A stretch of 64,000 nt of DNA from Phytophthora colocasiae (taxonomy: Eukaryota > Oomycota > Peronosporomycetes > Peronosporales > Peronosporaceae): NCBI GenBank assembly GCA_018806915.1, contig JAGKQI010000088.1:930001-994000 (forward strand), in the 5' to 3' direction. A model generated the notes under the pieces. It searched no databases. It saw only the letters and a program-made list of their open reading frames with translations, and was not told the origin of the DNA. Made by a program: the position numbers and the translations under genes. Of this stretch, positions 18,020 through 27,739 are shown in pieces (positions within the stretch are counted from its first letter, which is position 1; the number at the start of each line of letters is the position of its first letter).

Positions 18020-20350
18020 ATGCGTATCACTGCAGTCCTGGCTGTGGCTACAGCCTATAGCGGGTTAGTCAACGTATTGGCTCAAGATGGTCACCCGATG
18101 CTACGAGAATTGGGAGAGACCGAAAACCAGTCGCAACTTGTACCCGCGCTCATGTTCTTGGCAAACACAATCACCAACAACGTGTGCTGGGTCAAAAGCG
18201 ACTCGGTCAAGTGTAACGTGGGCACGAAGCTGGGGGATTGCGGGTTGAATATCCCGGTACCTGGCGACAACTACGTGGACGACGGCCGTGTGAACAAGTT
18301 CGATCAATCGATAAACTCTGCGAATGCCAAGGCTTTCGTTACCATCAAGGCAACGGACAGCTCGAACAACGTTCTCGGACCTTTGAGGGCAACATGGATC
18401 TCCTACGCGACTGGCCCTACGGGGGTGCAGAATGGGATCACTTTCAGCAAACCAGGGCTGTACGAGGTGTCGATCTCTGCCTCGGATTACAACGCTGAAA
18501 CGTATTGCTCGGGTTGTGTCGCTGTTGTAGATAATACCAGGCCTACTTTCACAAGCTGTCCGGTCTACACCGACGTGAAAAAGCTGAGCGCACTGGACAA
18601 GCTGAAGAATTTCGAGAATAGCTACGACTCGGCGTTGAACAGTATTACCAGCAACGGCTGGAGTGGCACGGACTGTAGCTCACAAACGTACACCGTGAAG
18701 GATCTCGGTGTTGCCCAGTCAACTTCAGGTACCGGTAATACTCCTTCGAAGTGCTTCGACGGGAATGCTCAGGATCGCAACTTCGCGAAGCTCAAGACAA
18801 GCTTTTTCTCAACTGATCTCCAGACTGCGAACCCGGACTTGATCTCAAAATGCACCTGGCAATGCACGAAATCGAAACTTCTGAAGGAGAACGTGGATGC
18901 ATTCAAGTGTCTGTCTGGAACGACTTCGACGTGTGAAGGTACTGCGACCTGCGGAATGGACATTTCCGTCTCGGTGACGCAGCCGGAGATTGCAACAATT
19001 ACGCACAGTATCCCGACTGCTGTGAAGGACGCTTCTAAGCGCGTGACAGACAATCTGGATGCTACCGGTGCCACCTTTAACTATGATACGCGCGTCTACC
19101 GCAGTGTACAGTGCTCGGCCTTCGACGGGACGGACAAGTGCACGTTCAAGTCCAAACTATCAGACCTTGTTACGGTTTCGGCATCCAAACCTAGCGGTAG
19201 TGCGCTCCCTAACAGCTACAAGGCAGAGGATCTTGTCTTCTACCGATACAACTTGAACGGTGGTACGTGGGTCGAGTGGAAACCGAGCTCAGACGCTACT
19301 CTTTCATTCCCCAATCCGTCAATTGTGTCGACGTTAACGACGTTAAACGGTGCTTACTCTCAAAAGATCAACATTCAGGCATGGACTGCGTGTGGAATGA
19401 TCGAGCAGTTCTCTGTGGACATTACCGTCTATCTTCACAACAACCTGGATTGCAGCAAATTCCCGAGTCTGATCACCGGTGTGCAGGAGCAGAGGAGCGG
19501 TGGCGCCTACTGCTCACTTCCAGGGTCCGATTTCGCTATCTTCAACATGAACTACAAGGTCGGCGACATTATGCCTGTAAAGGAATCTTCAAAGGTGACT
19601 GGAACATTCGAGAAAATCGAGTGCACAGTCGCGGCAAAGGAGGAGACGAGCCCTGCTGCTGCGGAAACTACTGCTGCAACACTGTTTACTCGCGTCAAGA
19701 CTGACGCAGTTACCTCAATCAACGAAGATTTCGCAGTGCGGTTGGTACGAACCCCAACAACTTCGCAGAAAACGAGTTTCACGTTGACGTGCACAGTCAC
19801 ACGAACGCTAAACAGCAACTTGCTTGCCGATGGTGCTTATGATTCGGATGATTCTTCGGATGTGACACCGACAACCCCTTCGACAAGTACTACAACATTG
19901 ACGACAGCCACTTGCCGCAATACGATCACAGTAACTGACTGCGAATCACCAGTGCTTGATGGGCCTTCCGAGCCCGTGTGTACTGGCAATTGCAATAATG
20001 ACCCGGGTTTCCACGAAGTGTGCAATGGCCCACTTGTGACTTCCACTAGTACGGCGACAACCGTGTCCAAGATCACTTCAAAGAGATGCTGTTCGAACTG
20101 TTCTCCCACCATGCAGTGCAAAGCCATTGGGACTTCGGCTTCGGCGGTCAGTCGATGCGGAACCACGGCTTTGCCCATGGCCGAGTTGGTGGCGGAGGAA
20201 GAAGAGAACGTATCAGGCGAAACAACGACGGCGCTGCTTGGAGCAAGCGCCATGATTGCTGTTGTGGCTCTGGTTGTCGTGAAGCGCCGTGCGCACGCCG
20301 CTGCAAGCGCCAAGGAGAACGAGGACGCGTACTACCCGTTGCTCGAGTAA
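18020..20350 (+). CDS. YYPLL-tail surface protein, short subtype
   Basis: The product is 776 residues from a single exon, colinear with the protein at 7375-9678. It has a signal peptide (MRITAVLAVATAYSGLVNVLA), NYVDDGRVNKFD, CSGCVAVVD, RSVQCSAFDGTDKC, IQAWTACGM, SLPGSDFAIFNMNY and a closing cysteine cluster (KRCCSNC). Before the last cysteine cluster it has an extra Ser/Thr/Asp-rich insert (about residues 615-635) absent from its sister, which could be O-glycosylated or just a flexible loop. A membrane helix (ALLGASAMIAVVALVVV) is followed by KRRAHAAASAKEN and EDAYYPLLE. Function is unknown; a secreted, membrane-anchored product is inferred. It converges on the long-subtype gene at 20642. Confidence 0.88.
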   Translation: MRITAVLAVATAYSGLVNVLAQDGHPMLRELGETENQSQLVPALMFLANTITNNVCWVKSDSVKCNVGTKLGDCGLNIPVPGDNYVDDGRVNKFDQSINSANAKAFVTIKATDSSNNVLGPLRATWISYATGPTGVQNGITFSKPGLYEVSISASDYNAETYCSGCVAVVDNTRPTFTSCPVYTDVKKLSALDKLKNFENSYDSALNSITSNGWSGTDCSSQTYTVKDLGVAQSTSGTGNTPSKCFDGNAQDRNFAKLKTSFFSTDLQTANPDLISKCTWQCTKSKLLKENVDAFKCLSGTTSTCEGTATCGMDISVSVTQPEIATITHSIPTAVKDASKRVTDNLDATGATFNYDTRVYRSVQCSAFDGTDKCTFKSKLSDLVTVSASKPSGSALPNSYKAEDLVFYRYNLNGGTWVEWKPSSDATLSFPNPSIVSTLTTLNGAYSQKINIQAWTACGMIEQFSVDITVYLHNNLDCSKFPSLITGVQEQRSGGAYCSLPGSDFAIFNMNYKVGDIMPVKESSKVTGTFEKIECTVAAKEETSPAAAETTAATLFTRVKTDAVTSINEDFAVRLVRTPTTSQKTSFTLTCTVTRTLNSNLLADGAYDSDDSSDVTPTTPSTSTTTLTTATCRNTITVTDCESPVLDGPSEPVCTGNCNNDPGFHEVCNGPLVTSTSTATTVSKITSKRCCSNCSPTMQCKAIGTSASAVSRCGTTALPMAELVAEEEENVSGETTTALLGASAMIAVVALVVVKRRAHAAASAKENEDAYYPLLE

Positions 20351-20641
20351 GAAGTGCATATCAACGACGCTAGTGGAAGGTGCTTGACTGTGGGCGAGGA
20401 ACATGGCGTTGAATAGTATTCTTTGGTCTTTCAACGAAAGGCTTTTCGTATGAATTGTGTTGATGGCTAAATTACCTTGTACTTTGATTTGAAATGCATT
20501 CATTGTTCATGAACTTTCAGCAATAACTGAACAAACATTTCTTGGCTGCAGAGTTGTTGTTGCTGTACACAAGAATTGTAAATGAAAAACTCGGCAATTT
20601 ATTCTTCGAATTGCATAGTGGGGGGTCTGCGACTTTCAGCG

Positions 20642-23600
20642 TTAGTGCAGCAACGGATAGTAAGCATCGTCGATCATCTGGGCCGATTGTGTCGCAATGA
20701 CTCTGCGGCGAACAACCAGGAGGGCCACCGCTGTGACCACTGCCGTAGCACTCAGCAAAGCCACAGCGGCAGGGTGAGCTTCTGTAGCTTCACCCAACAG
20801 TACAGCAACCTGGTGATAGCTGTATTCAGAGTAAGCATCCTCAAGGCTGGGCTCGCATCGCATGAGGTCCGTATTATCCCCCGGTAAGTCCAATAGCGCC
20901 GTACACGTCACATCCGTATCACCGCAGCCTTGACAGCAAGGCTTCTCACCCGTCTCCACGATCGTACACGTCTCGTCCGCCTTGATCACTGTACCCCCAC
21001 ATGCTTCGTACAAGCCAGCCTCGTCCACACCAGCGCAGTCTTCATACTGACAAATGGAGTCGGGGGTGCCAAAAGCCGGACCTTTGCAGTCTGAAATGGC
21101 GAAGTCACGTGTGCAAGTCTCCGTCATCAATTTCCCGCTGTACATCGTGTACGTGAAAGCGCACGTCACTTCAAAGTCCGTCGTTGCTTCAGTAGTCGCC
21201 TTGTTCAGCATCTCGACCGCGAAACGAGTCACAATTTCAGGCGAGTCTTGTGTCACCGTCAGGATATCAACGGGCTTGCGGTTTTCCAGCTTACCAGTAC
21301 ACTGCACCTTCGACACCTTCATCTTTAATTCCTCTCGAGAATACTGCAAACCTGCGTTCGGGTGGAAATCGAACGTCAGCTCCGCAAAGTCGCTACCAGG
21401 GTACGCGCACATGCCGGTGCCGATCGGTAGTCTCGATACCGACGTCTGGTACCACATGTCGTTGAACTTCTCGCACACACTCATGGGACTGTTGACGTGC
21501 AGGTGTACGTAGAAGAAGAAACGACGGACGAGACCACACTGCGTCCAGGCTTCGATTGTGATCTTCGTCTCCGGGTTGGAGAACGTCAACACATCGTCGT
21601 TGTCGTACGTCACTTCTCCGTAGTTTTCGTTCCGTTTCGTCTTCCAAAGTTGCCAGGATGCATCTCCCGACACAATACTATAGCGCCAATAGACATACTC
21701 AGTGGCTTCGCCAGAATCCATAGAAGCAAGGTTTAACGTCTCCGTTGTGTCGATAAGTTCCGACAGTTTAGCGTTGAACACGCACGTCTCGTTGAATGAG
21801 GTGCAGTCGAGCGCTCGGTGAATTTGAGTCACTGTTTGGTACGCTTGATCCTCCACTTGAGCCAGAACAGACACCGACTCAGCTTTGGCAGCCTCTGTAA
21901 TTGCCGCAGTTACCGTCGCCAACGTGTCACCGTTCACTACCAAACATTGCTGGAACGCACAAGTCTGAGAACTGTCACCGTCGCAAGAACGAACGTCGTA
22001 GTCTGAACCGCATCGGTAGTCCGTCCACCATTCCTTCAAGGCGGTTTCCATCTTACAGCACCTTGTGCATTGTCCAGGGGGTACAGGTGCTGGGGTGTTA
22101 TCACACTTGTCATCAGTATTGACAAGAGGGTTCGTCTTAGTCTTGCCAGCGGAGAGTAAGTCATTGACCACTGTAGCCTTGTCGAAGCATTTCGGTGCTT
22201 GACTGTAAGCACAGATACTGTAATCCGTCTCGAAAAAGTCCCGACGACTAAAAGATTCGTCGTCACAACGGTTATCAATGCTGCATGCGTCGTTAGAGGC
22301 CAATTCAGAGAAATCGAAGTACTTCTCAGCGAGATCATTGGCCTTGTCTAGGTTTTCTTCGGTTAGTTCAGCCGTACCAGTACACTGAACGGGATCAACG
22401 ACAGTGTCGCAGAAGCTCTCGGGGCAATCCGTTGTAGCTTTCGGGCGGTTGTGGTCCACGATAACTAGGCAACCTTCGCACGTGGCACTTGAGAAGTAAT
22501 CGTACGCACTCACCTCCAGGTGATATTTGCCGTACGAGGTAAAGGAAATGCCGTCGATATGAGAGTCACGGTGCGTCTGGTACTCCTTCCACGTGGTGAC
22601 TTCATTGTGGATAGAGCTGCTGTATCCAGCATTAACGACTGGAGTGAAGCTGGAAGCTCGTGGGTAGAGGCCAACAACCTCTTGGAATGTCAAAGGATAC
22701 GAAGTCCCCGAGCCAACAGCACCGCGAATGTCACGCCCCTTGTACTCAGCGTCTTGTTCACGTGCTGCAGTCACGATGATGCGTGGGTTGACGGCACCGT
22801 CAAAGTTATCGCGTTTGTCGGCGACGTAGCCGTCAGTCGGGAATGGAACGGGTAACCCGTGATTGGAGGCCATGTTCGTAAAGGAACATTCCTCTAAATC
22901 ATTCGTTACGATGAAAGGGAATTCGTTCATCTGCGCCCAGACACACGAACATGGTTCCTCGACAACCTGCACACATGCAAGGCCCCCGTATTCGTTCTCG
23001 TCCAGCTGGTAACCAGCAGGACAGTTGCAGAAACATTGACGCTGGCCGTAGTCATCGAGATACGTGACTGGCACACCCCCGTCCAAGTTGGAGCATTCCA
23101 GTGAACGCGTCACGGTGAACGGGTTGTACATGAAGAGATCCACCACCTCTGGCAGATCGATGCAGTTCTCGAACGTCCCGTCACAATTGACACCGTTTTT
23201 GCAGATGTGGAAGTTGAAAGTCTTGGAGATGTGAGCTTTTTGTTCAAATTGGTACACCTCACCGTAAGATTTCTCCCCCGTCACGAAAGAGATGACAGCA
23301 ATTGGATTAAGGGAAAGGGAGACGTCGTCGTCTGCCAAACTCACGACATGCCCTAGTGAAGGGAACGCTTCCAGTCGCTTGAGATCGTTTGGATGTACCT
23401 CATCGGCAAGCAATGAGGTGCCTCCTTGGTTCACCATATTTGGATCCTCAAGTCCTTGCTTGGTCTTCTCACTGCGCTCTTCACAAGCACCAGGAACCAT
23501 TGTCGACTGGAACGTCACTTGGGCGATGTTGGTGATGGTCGCTTTCACTTGATTCACCCACTGCTCCACGACACCCAGAGCAGAGTCATTAAGACACTTG

Positions 23601-23896
23601 GAGAAGGCCAACACCACTGCCACTTCACCTTTGTTCTCAATCGAACCCGATTCGGTGCACATGATGCGATCATCAGAACCCAAATCGTCTGCGTAACTTT
23701 CGCGATTCTTCAAGTCGTGGGCGGCCATCTTGTCGGAAAGGAAGGTGGTGCTTGGGAGGTCGAAGGGGAGTGCATTGAACGATACACTGTGTTCCCTGCT
23801 CTCGGCCAGTAAGGATTCCTTGAAACCCACTGAGGCACTACTGGATAAAACCCCAACAGGGAGCCCCGCAGCGAGGAATCCCAGGAATTTCATCAC
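20642..23896 (-). CDS. YYPLL-tail surface protein, long subtype
   Basis: The product is 1084 residues from a single exon. It opens with MM then a signal peptide (KFLGFLAAGLPVGVLSSSAS). An extra N-terminal region of about 300 residues, found only in the long subtype, contains VAVVLAFSKCLNDSAL, MVPGACEERSEK and MYNPFTVTRSLEC. A single EGF-like module (CFCNCPAGYQL) precedes the shared ectodomain: DGYVADKRDNFDG, CEGCLVIVD, APVPPGQCTRCCKMETALK, IEAWTQCGLVRRFFF and CAYPGSDFAELTFDFH. It ends with a membrane helix (VALLSATAVVTAVALLVV), RRRVIATQSAQ and DDAYYPLLH. Two segments are almost identical at DNA level to the neighbouring tandem paralogue (see findings). Function is unknown. Confidence 0.88.
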   Translation of the reverse strand: MMKFLGFLAAGLPVGVLSSSASVGFKESLLAESREHSVSFNALPFDLPSTTFLSDKMAAHDLKNRESYADDLGSDDRIMCTESGSIENKGEVAVVLAFSKCLNDSALGVVEQWVNQVKATITNIAQVTFQSTMVPGACEERSEKTKQGLEDPNMVNQGGTSLLADEVHPNDLKRLEAFPSLGHVVSLADDDVSLSLNPIAVISFVTGEKSYGEVYQFEQKAHISKTFNFHICKNGVNCDGTFENCIDLPEVVDLFMYNPFTVTRSLECSNLDGGVPVTYLDDYGQRQCFCNCPAGYQLDENEYGGLACVQVVEEPCSCVWAQMNEFPFIVTNDLEECSFTNMASNHGLPVPFPTDGYVADKRDNFDGAVNPRIIVTAAREQDAEYKGRDIRGAVGSGTSYPLTFQEVVGLYPRASSFTPVVNAGYSSSIHNEVTTWKEYQTHRDSHIDGISFTSYGKYHLEVSAYDYFSSATCEGCLVIVDHNRPKATTDCPESFCDTVVDPVQCTGTAELTEENLDKANDLAEKYFDFSELASNDACSIDNRCDDESFSRRDFFETDYSICAYSQAPKCFDKATVVNDLLSAGKTKTNPLVNTDDKCDNTPAPVPPGQCTRCCKMETALKEWWTDYRCGSDYDVRSCDGDSSQTCAFQQCLVVNGDTLATVTAAITEAAKAESVSVLAQVEDQAYQTVTQIHRALDCTSFNETCVFNAKLSELIDTTETLNLASMDSGEATEYVYWRYSIVSGDASWQLWKTKRNENYGEVTYDNDDVLTFSNPETKITIEAWTQCGLVRRFFFYVHLHVNSPMSVCEKFNDMWYQTSVSRLPIGTGMCAYPGSDFAELTFDFHPNAGLQYSREELKMKVSKVQCTGKLENRKPVDILTVTQDSPEIVTRFAVEMLNKATTEATTDFEVTCAFTYTMYSGKLMTETCTRDFAISDCKGPAFGTPDSICQYEDCAGVDEAGLYEACGGTVIKADETCTIVETGEKPCCQGCGDTDVTCTALLDLPGDNTDLMRCEPSLEDAYSEYSYHQVAVLLGEATEAHPAAVALLSATAVVTAVALLVVRRRVIATQSAQMIDDAYYPLLH
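21215..21655 (-). repeat. Near-identical tract shared with 24994-25434
   Basis: About 440 bases match the equivalent part of the tandem paralogue with only a handful of differences, and similarity falls abruptly after 21653. Sharp edges inside otherwise diverged coding sequence are typical of gene conversion. A second such tract lies at about 22571-22855 versus 26365-26648. Confidence 0.7.
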
Positions 23897-24414
23897 GAAT
23901 GGATTGAATTGAACTACGCTTTACTTGTCGTTTCCAATGTGAAAATGCATTAGCCAGCATGGCAAAAGAGCACCAGATCTCCGTGCGTCCCTCCCAAGAG
24001 CCATTTCTTTAAAGAGACTTTTACCAGGGGTCTCTCATGTTCGTTTTGGATCGCATTGTCACTGGTCGCTGCGAGCGTTTTGTGAAGTTCTTTCTCAATG
24101 ATAAACTTGTTATGTTCTCTGGGAAAATAATTTAGAGAAGAAGTTCCTCTTCTTCCTAACAACTATGTGTACTACTACTACTACTAGAACTACTGCAGTA
24201 AAAAAGGAGCAAAAAAACAATGAGGAGAAATCAACATTCGCTACCGAAAAGTGTTTGCATACGAAAAACAATTTATTATTTTCTTGTCACTACATGATCT
24301 TCAGTGCCTAAGACAAACAGAATGACCTACTATGGCATGAAGACGAAATCCGTAGCAAAACGAAGACCAGCCGATCTCCCAAGAAGAAAATGAAACACCC
24401 ACCAGCCTTCGAGC
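23897..24414. other. Spacer between tandem long-subtype genes
   Basis: No gene is seen in this 518-base stretch. It should hold the promoter of the gene to its left and the 3' UTR of the gene to its right. A short trinucleotide run (five units of ACT/CTA type) lies at about 24171-24186. The promoter-proximal minus strand contains TTTTCACATTGGAAACG, a weak initiator-like match. Confidence 0.5.
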
Positions 24415-27400
24415 CTAGTGAAGCAACGGGTAGTACGCGTCGTCAGCCGTTTGAGCAGAGTGTGAAGACACTGCCCGACGACGAACAACAACCAACGCAA
24501 CCACAGCGATCAACGCCGTGATGCCCAACAGAGCCGTAGCCGCAGGGTGTTCCTGAACAGTCTCCGTTAGCAGTACAGCCCCGTAAATGGTATTGTGGCT
24601 TGAGTATGCCCCTCCTCCGGACTGGTTCGGTTCGCAGCGCTTGATGTCTGCATCGCTGTTAGGCAGGTCCAGCAGGGACGTGCACGTGATCTCAGTAGAT
24701 GCGCAGCCCTGGCAGCACTCCTTTTCCCCCGTTTCCACCTTCGTGCACTCATTATCAGCCTTGATAACCGTTCCGCCGCAAGCTTCATACAACCCAGCTA
24801 AGTCCTTTCCAGCGCACGCCTCGTACTCACACACAGCGTTCGGGGTGTCGAATGCTGGCCCCTTGCAGTCTGAAATGGCGAAGTCACGCGTGCATGTCTC
24901 CGTAGCCAGTGCCCCACTATACTTGGTGTACGTGAACACACACTCGACGTGGAAGCCTGTCGACGCTTCTGTTGATGCTTTGTTCAACATTTCCACCGCG
25001 AAACGAGTCACAATTTCAGGCGAGTCTTCTGTCACCGTTAGGATATCAATGGGCTTGCGGTTCTCCAGCTTACCAGTACACTGCACCTTCGACACCTTCA
25101 TCTTCAATTCCTCTCGAGAATACTGCAAACCTGCGTTCGGGTGGAAATCGAACGTCAGCTCCGCAAAGTCGCTACCAGGGTACGCGCACATGCCGGTGCC
25201 GATCGGTAGTCTCGATACCGACGTCTGGTACCACATGTCGTTGAACTTCTCGCACACACTCATGGGACTGTTGACGTGCAGGTGTACGTAGAAGAAGAAA
25301 CGACGGACGAGACCACACTGCGTCCAGGCTTCGATTGTGATCTTCGTCTCCGGGTTGGAGAACGTCAACACATCGTCGTTGTCGTACGTCACTTCTCCGT
25401 AGTTTTCGTTCCGTTTCGTTTTCCAGAGTTGCCAGGATTCACCCTCAGAGATAAGTTTGTACCTCCAGAAGACGTAGTCTGTAGCCTTGGTTGACGCATA
25501 GGTCGACGCGAAGTTGATCGTCTCGGTCGTGTCAATAATCTCAGACAATTTGGCTCGGAACTGGCATTCGCCGTCGGTACCGCCGAAAGAAGTGCAATCA
25601 AGCGATCGGTGGATTTGAGTCACCGTCTGGTACGCTTGATCCTCCACTTGAGCCAGAACAGACTCCGTTTCAGCCTTGGCATCTGCAGTAATTGCCGCAG
25701 TTACCGTCGCTAGCGTATCACCGTTCATTACCAAGCACTGCTTAAAGCTGCAGGTCTCATCAACGTCACCGTCACAAGAACGAACGTCGTAGTCCGAGCC
25801 GCATCGGTAGTCCGTCCACCACTCCTTCAAGGCCGTTTCCATCTTACAGCACCGTGTGCATTGTCCAGGGGGTACAGGCGCTGGAGTGTTATCACAATCG
25901 TTATTGACAGTATTGGTGAGTGGGTTCGTCTTAGTCTTCTCGGAAGTGAGGAGGTCTTCCAGTACTTTCTCCTTGGCGAAGCATTGATGAGACTGTCCAC
26001 AGTCGTGACTCTTGTAGTCGTTGTCAAAAAAGTCACGCCGACTGAAAGACTCCGTATCACAACGGTTGGATACACTGCATGCATCGTTCTTGGCCTTGAC
26101 AGCGAAGTCGAAGTACTGGTTTACAAGTCCATTAGCCTTGTCCAAGTTTGCATCCGTGAGTTCCGCCGAATCCGAACTGCGGACTGTGCCTACAACGGTG
26201 TCGCTGAAGCTGTTAGGGCAATCTGTCGTGTGTTTCGGGCGGTAGTTGTCCACGATAACCAAGCAACCTTCGCACGTGGCACTTGAGAAGTAGTCGAACG
26301 CACTCACCTCCAGGTGATATTTTCCGTACGACGTGAATTCAATGTCGTTGATGTGGGCACCGCGGTGCGTCTGGTACTCCTTCCACGTGATCACTTCATT
26401 GTGGGTAGAGCTGCTGTATCCAGCATTAACGACTGGAGTGAAGCTGGAAGCTCGTGGGTAGAGGCCAACAACCTCTTGGAATGTCAAAGGATACGAAGTC
26501 CCCGAGCCAACAGCACCGCGAATGTCACGCCCCTTGTACTCAGCGTCTTGTTCACGTGCTGCAGTCACGATGATGCGTGGGTTGACAGCACCGTCAAAGT
26601 TATCACGTTTGTCGGCGACGTAGCCGTCAGTTGGGAATGGAACAGGTAGACCCCATTTCTCGGCCACATGCTTGAAAGAACACACTGGTTCGTTGGTCTC
26701 CACCTTGTGCTTGAAGCCAAGACATTGAGCCCAGACACAGGGGCACTTGTCCTCCACCACCTTCTTACAGGCAGCATTACCATACTCGTTCTCCCCGATC
26801 TCGTAGCCGGCGGGACAGTTGCAAAAGCATTGGCGAGCGCCATACTCATTCAGGTACGTGACAGGTACACCGTTGTCCAAATGTGCACACTGCAAGGAGC
26901 GAGTAATGGTGAACGGATTGTACATGAAGAGATCGACCACCTCTGGCAAGTCGACGCAGTTCTGGAACGTCCCGGCACAGGTGGCTCCGCTCTTACAGAT
27001 GTGGAAGTTGAACGTCTTGGACACTTTGACACTGGCCTCGAACTGGACAACCTCGCCGTAAGATTTCTCTCCAGTAACGAAGGAAATAACGGCGATGGGG
27101 TTCACAGAGAGAGTGACATCGTCGTTAGCCAGATTCACCACATTCCCCAAGGCAGGGAACGCTTCCAACCGTTTGAGGTCGTTTGGGTGCACTTCATCGG
27201 CCAGCAACGAAGTGCCATTTTGATTAACCATGCGGGGATCTTCAAGGCCTTTCTTGGTCTTCTCACTGCGTTCTTCACAGGCTCCAGGTACCATCGTCGA
27301 CTGGAACGTCACATCAAGGTTCTCGCCGTACGCGATGTTGGTGACTGTCGCCTTGACTTGGTTCACCCACTGATCCACAACTGCCAGAGCGCTGTCATTG

Positions 27401-27687
27401 AGACACTTGGAGAAGGCCAACACCACTGCCACTTTCCCATTGTTCTTGACACTCTCTGACTCGGTACATGCGATGCGACCGTCTTCACCGGTGTAGTAGT
27501 TCCTTGCAGCGTGAGTAGCAATGCCCTCGGAGATGAGGGTACTACTCGGAAGGTCAAAGGGTAGAGATGCGAACGACACAGAGCGTTCCCTGTTTGCAGC
27601 CAGTAGCGTCTCCTTGACACCCAGCGAGGCAGTACTAGCCAGAATTCCAAGGGGAAAACTGGCAGCGAGTAGCCCCAGTAACTTCAT
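24415..27687 (-). CDS. YYPLL-tail surface protein, long subtype
   Basis: The product is 1090 residues from a single exon. I chose the ATG at 27687 (MKLLGLLAASFPLGILAS, a clean signal peptide aligned with the paralogue) over an in-frame ATG at 27786, because the earlier one adds a non-signal leader and lies upstream of the initiator-like promoter at 27726. The order of blocks matches the gene at 20642: VAVVLAFSKCLNDSAL, MYNPFTITRSLQC, CFCNCPAGYEI, DGYVADKRDNFDG, CEGCLVIVD, QCTRCCKMETALKEWW, IEAWTQCGLVRRFFF, CAYPGSDFAEL, a cysteine cluster (KECCQGC), membrane helix, RRRAVSSHSAQ and DDAYYPLLH. Two tracts are nearly identical to the tandem neighbour. Function is unknown. Confidence 0.88.
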   Translation of the reverse strand: MKLLGLLAASFPLGILASTASLGVKETLLAANRERSVSFASLPFDLPSSTLISEGIATHAARNYYTGEDGRIACTESESVKNNGKVAVVLAFSKCLNDSALAVVDQWVNQVKATVTNIAYGENLDVTFQSTMVPGACEERSEKTKKGLEDPRMVNQNGTSLLADEVHPNDLKRLEAFPALGNVVNLANDDVTLSVNPIAVISFVTGEKSYGEVVQFEASVKVSKTFNFHICKSGATCAGTFQNCVDLPEVVDLFMYNPFTITRSLQCAHLDNGVPVTYLNEYGARQCFCNCPAGYEIGENEYGNAACKKVVEDKCPCVWAQCLGFKHKVETNEPVCSFKHVAEKWGLPVPFPTDGYVADKRDNFDGAVNPRIIVTAAREQDAEYKGRDIRGAVGSGTSYPLTFQEVVGLYPRASSFTPVVNAGYSSSTHNEVITWKEYQTHRGAHINDIEFTSYGKYHLEVSAFDYFSSATCEGCLVIVDNYRPKHTTDCPNSFSDTVVGTVRSSDSAELTDANLDKANGLVNQYFDFAVKAKNDACSVSNRCDTESFSRRDFFDNDYKSHDCGQSHQCFAKEKVLEDLLTSEKTKTNPLTNTVNNDCDNTPAPVPPGQCTRCCKMETALKEWWTDYRCGSDYDVRSCDGDVDETCSFKQCLVMNGDTLATVTAAITADAKAETESVLAQVEDQAYQTVTQIHRSLDCTSFGGTDGECQFRAKLSEIIDTTETINFASTYASTKATDYVFWRYKLISEGESWQLWKTKRNENYGEVTYDNDDVLTFSNPETKITIEAWTQCGLVRRFFFYVHLHVNSPMSVCEKFNDMWYQTSVSRLPIGTGMCAYPGSDFAELTFDFHPNAGLQYSREELKMKVSKVQCTGKLENRKPIDILTVTEDSPEIVTRFAVEMLNKASTEASTGFHVECVFTYTKYSGALATETCTRDFAISDCKGPAFDTPNAVCEYEACAGKDLAGLYEACGGTVIKADNECTKVETGEKECCQGCASTEITCTSLLDLPNSDADIKRCEPNQSGGGAYSSHNTIYGAVLLTETVQEHPAATALLGITALIAVVALVVVRRRAVSSHSAQTADDAYYPLLH

Positions 27688-27725
27688 AATGGATTTGTTG
27701 GTCTTGGATGTGGTCGAGAAGCGGC

Positions 27726-27739
27726 GAATCCGAGAATGA
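27726..27739 (-). promoter_or_regulatory. Initiator-like element of long-subtype gene
   Basis: The minus strand reads TCATTCTCGGATTC, an initiator-like match 39-52 bases before the ATG at 27687. Nearly the same sequence (TCACTCTCGGATCC) stands before the long-subtype gene at 35353. Confidence 0.5.
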
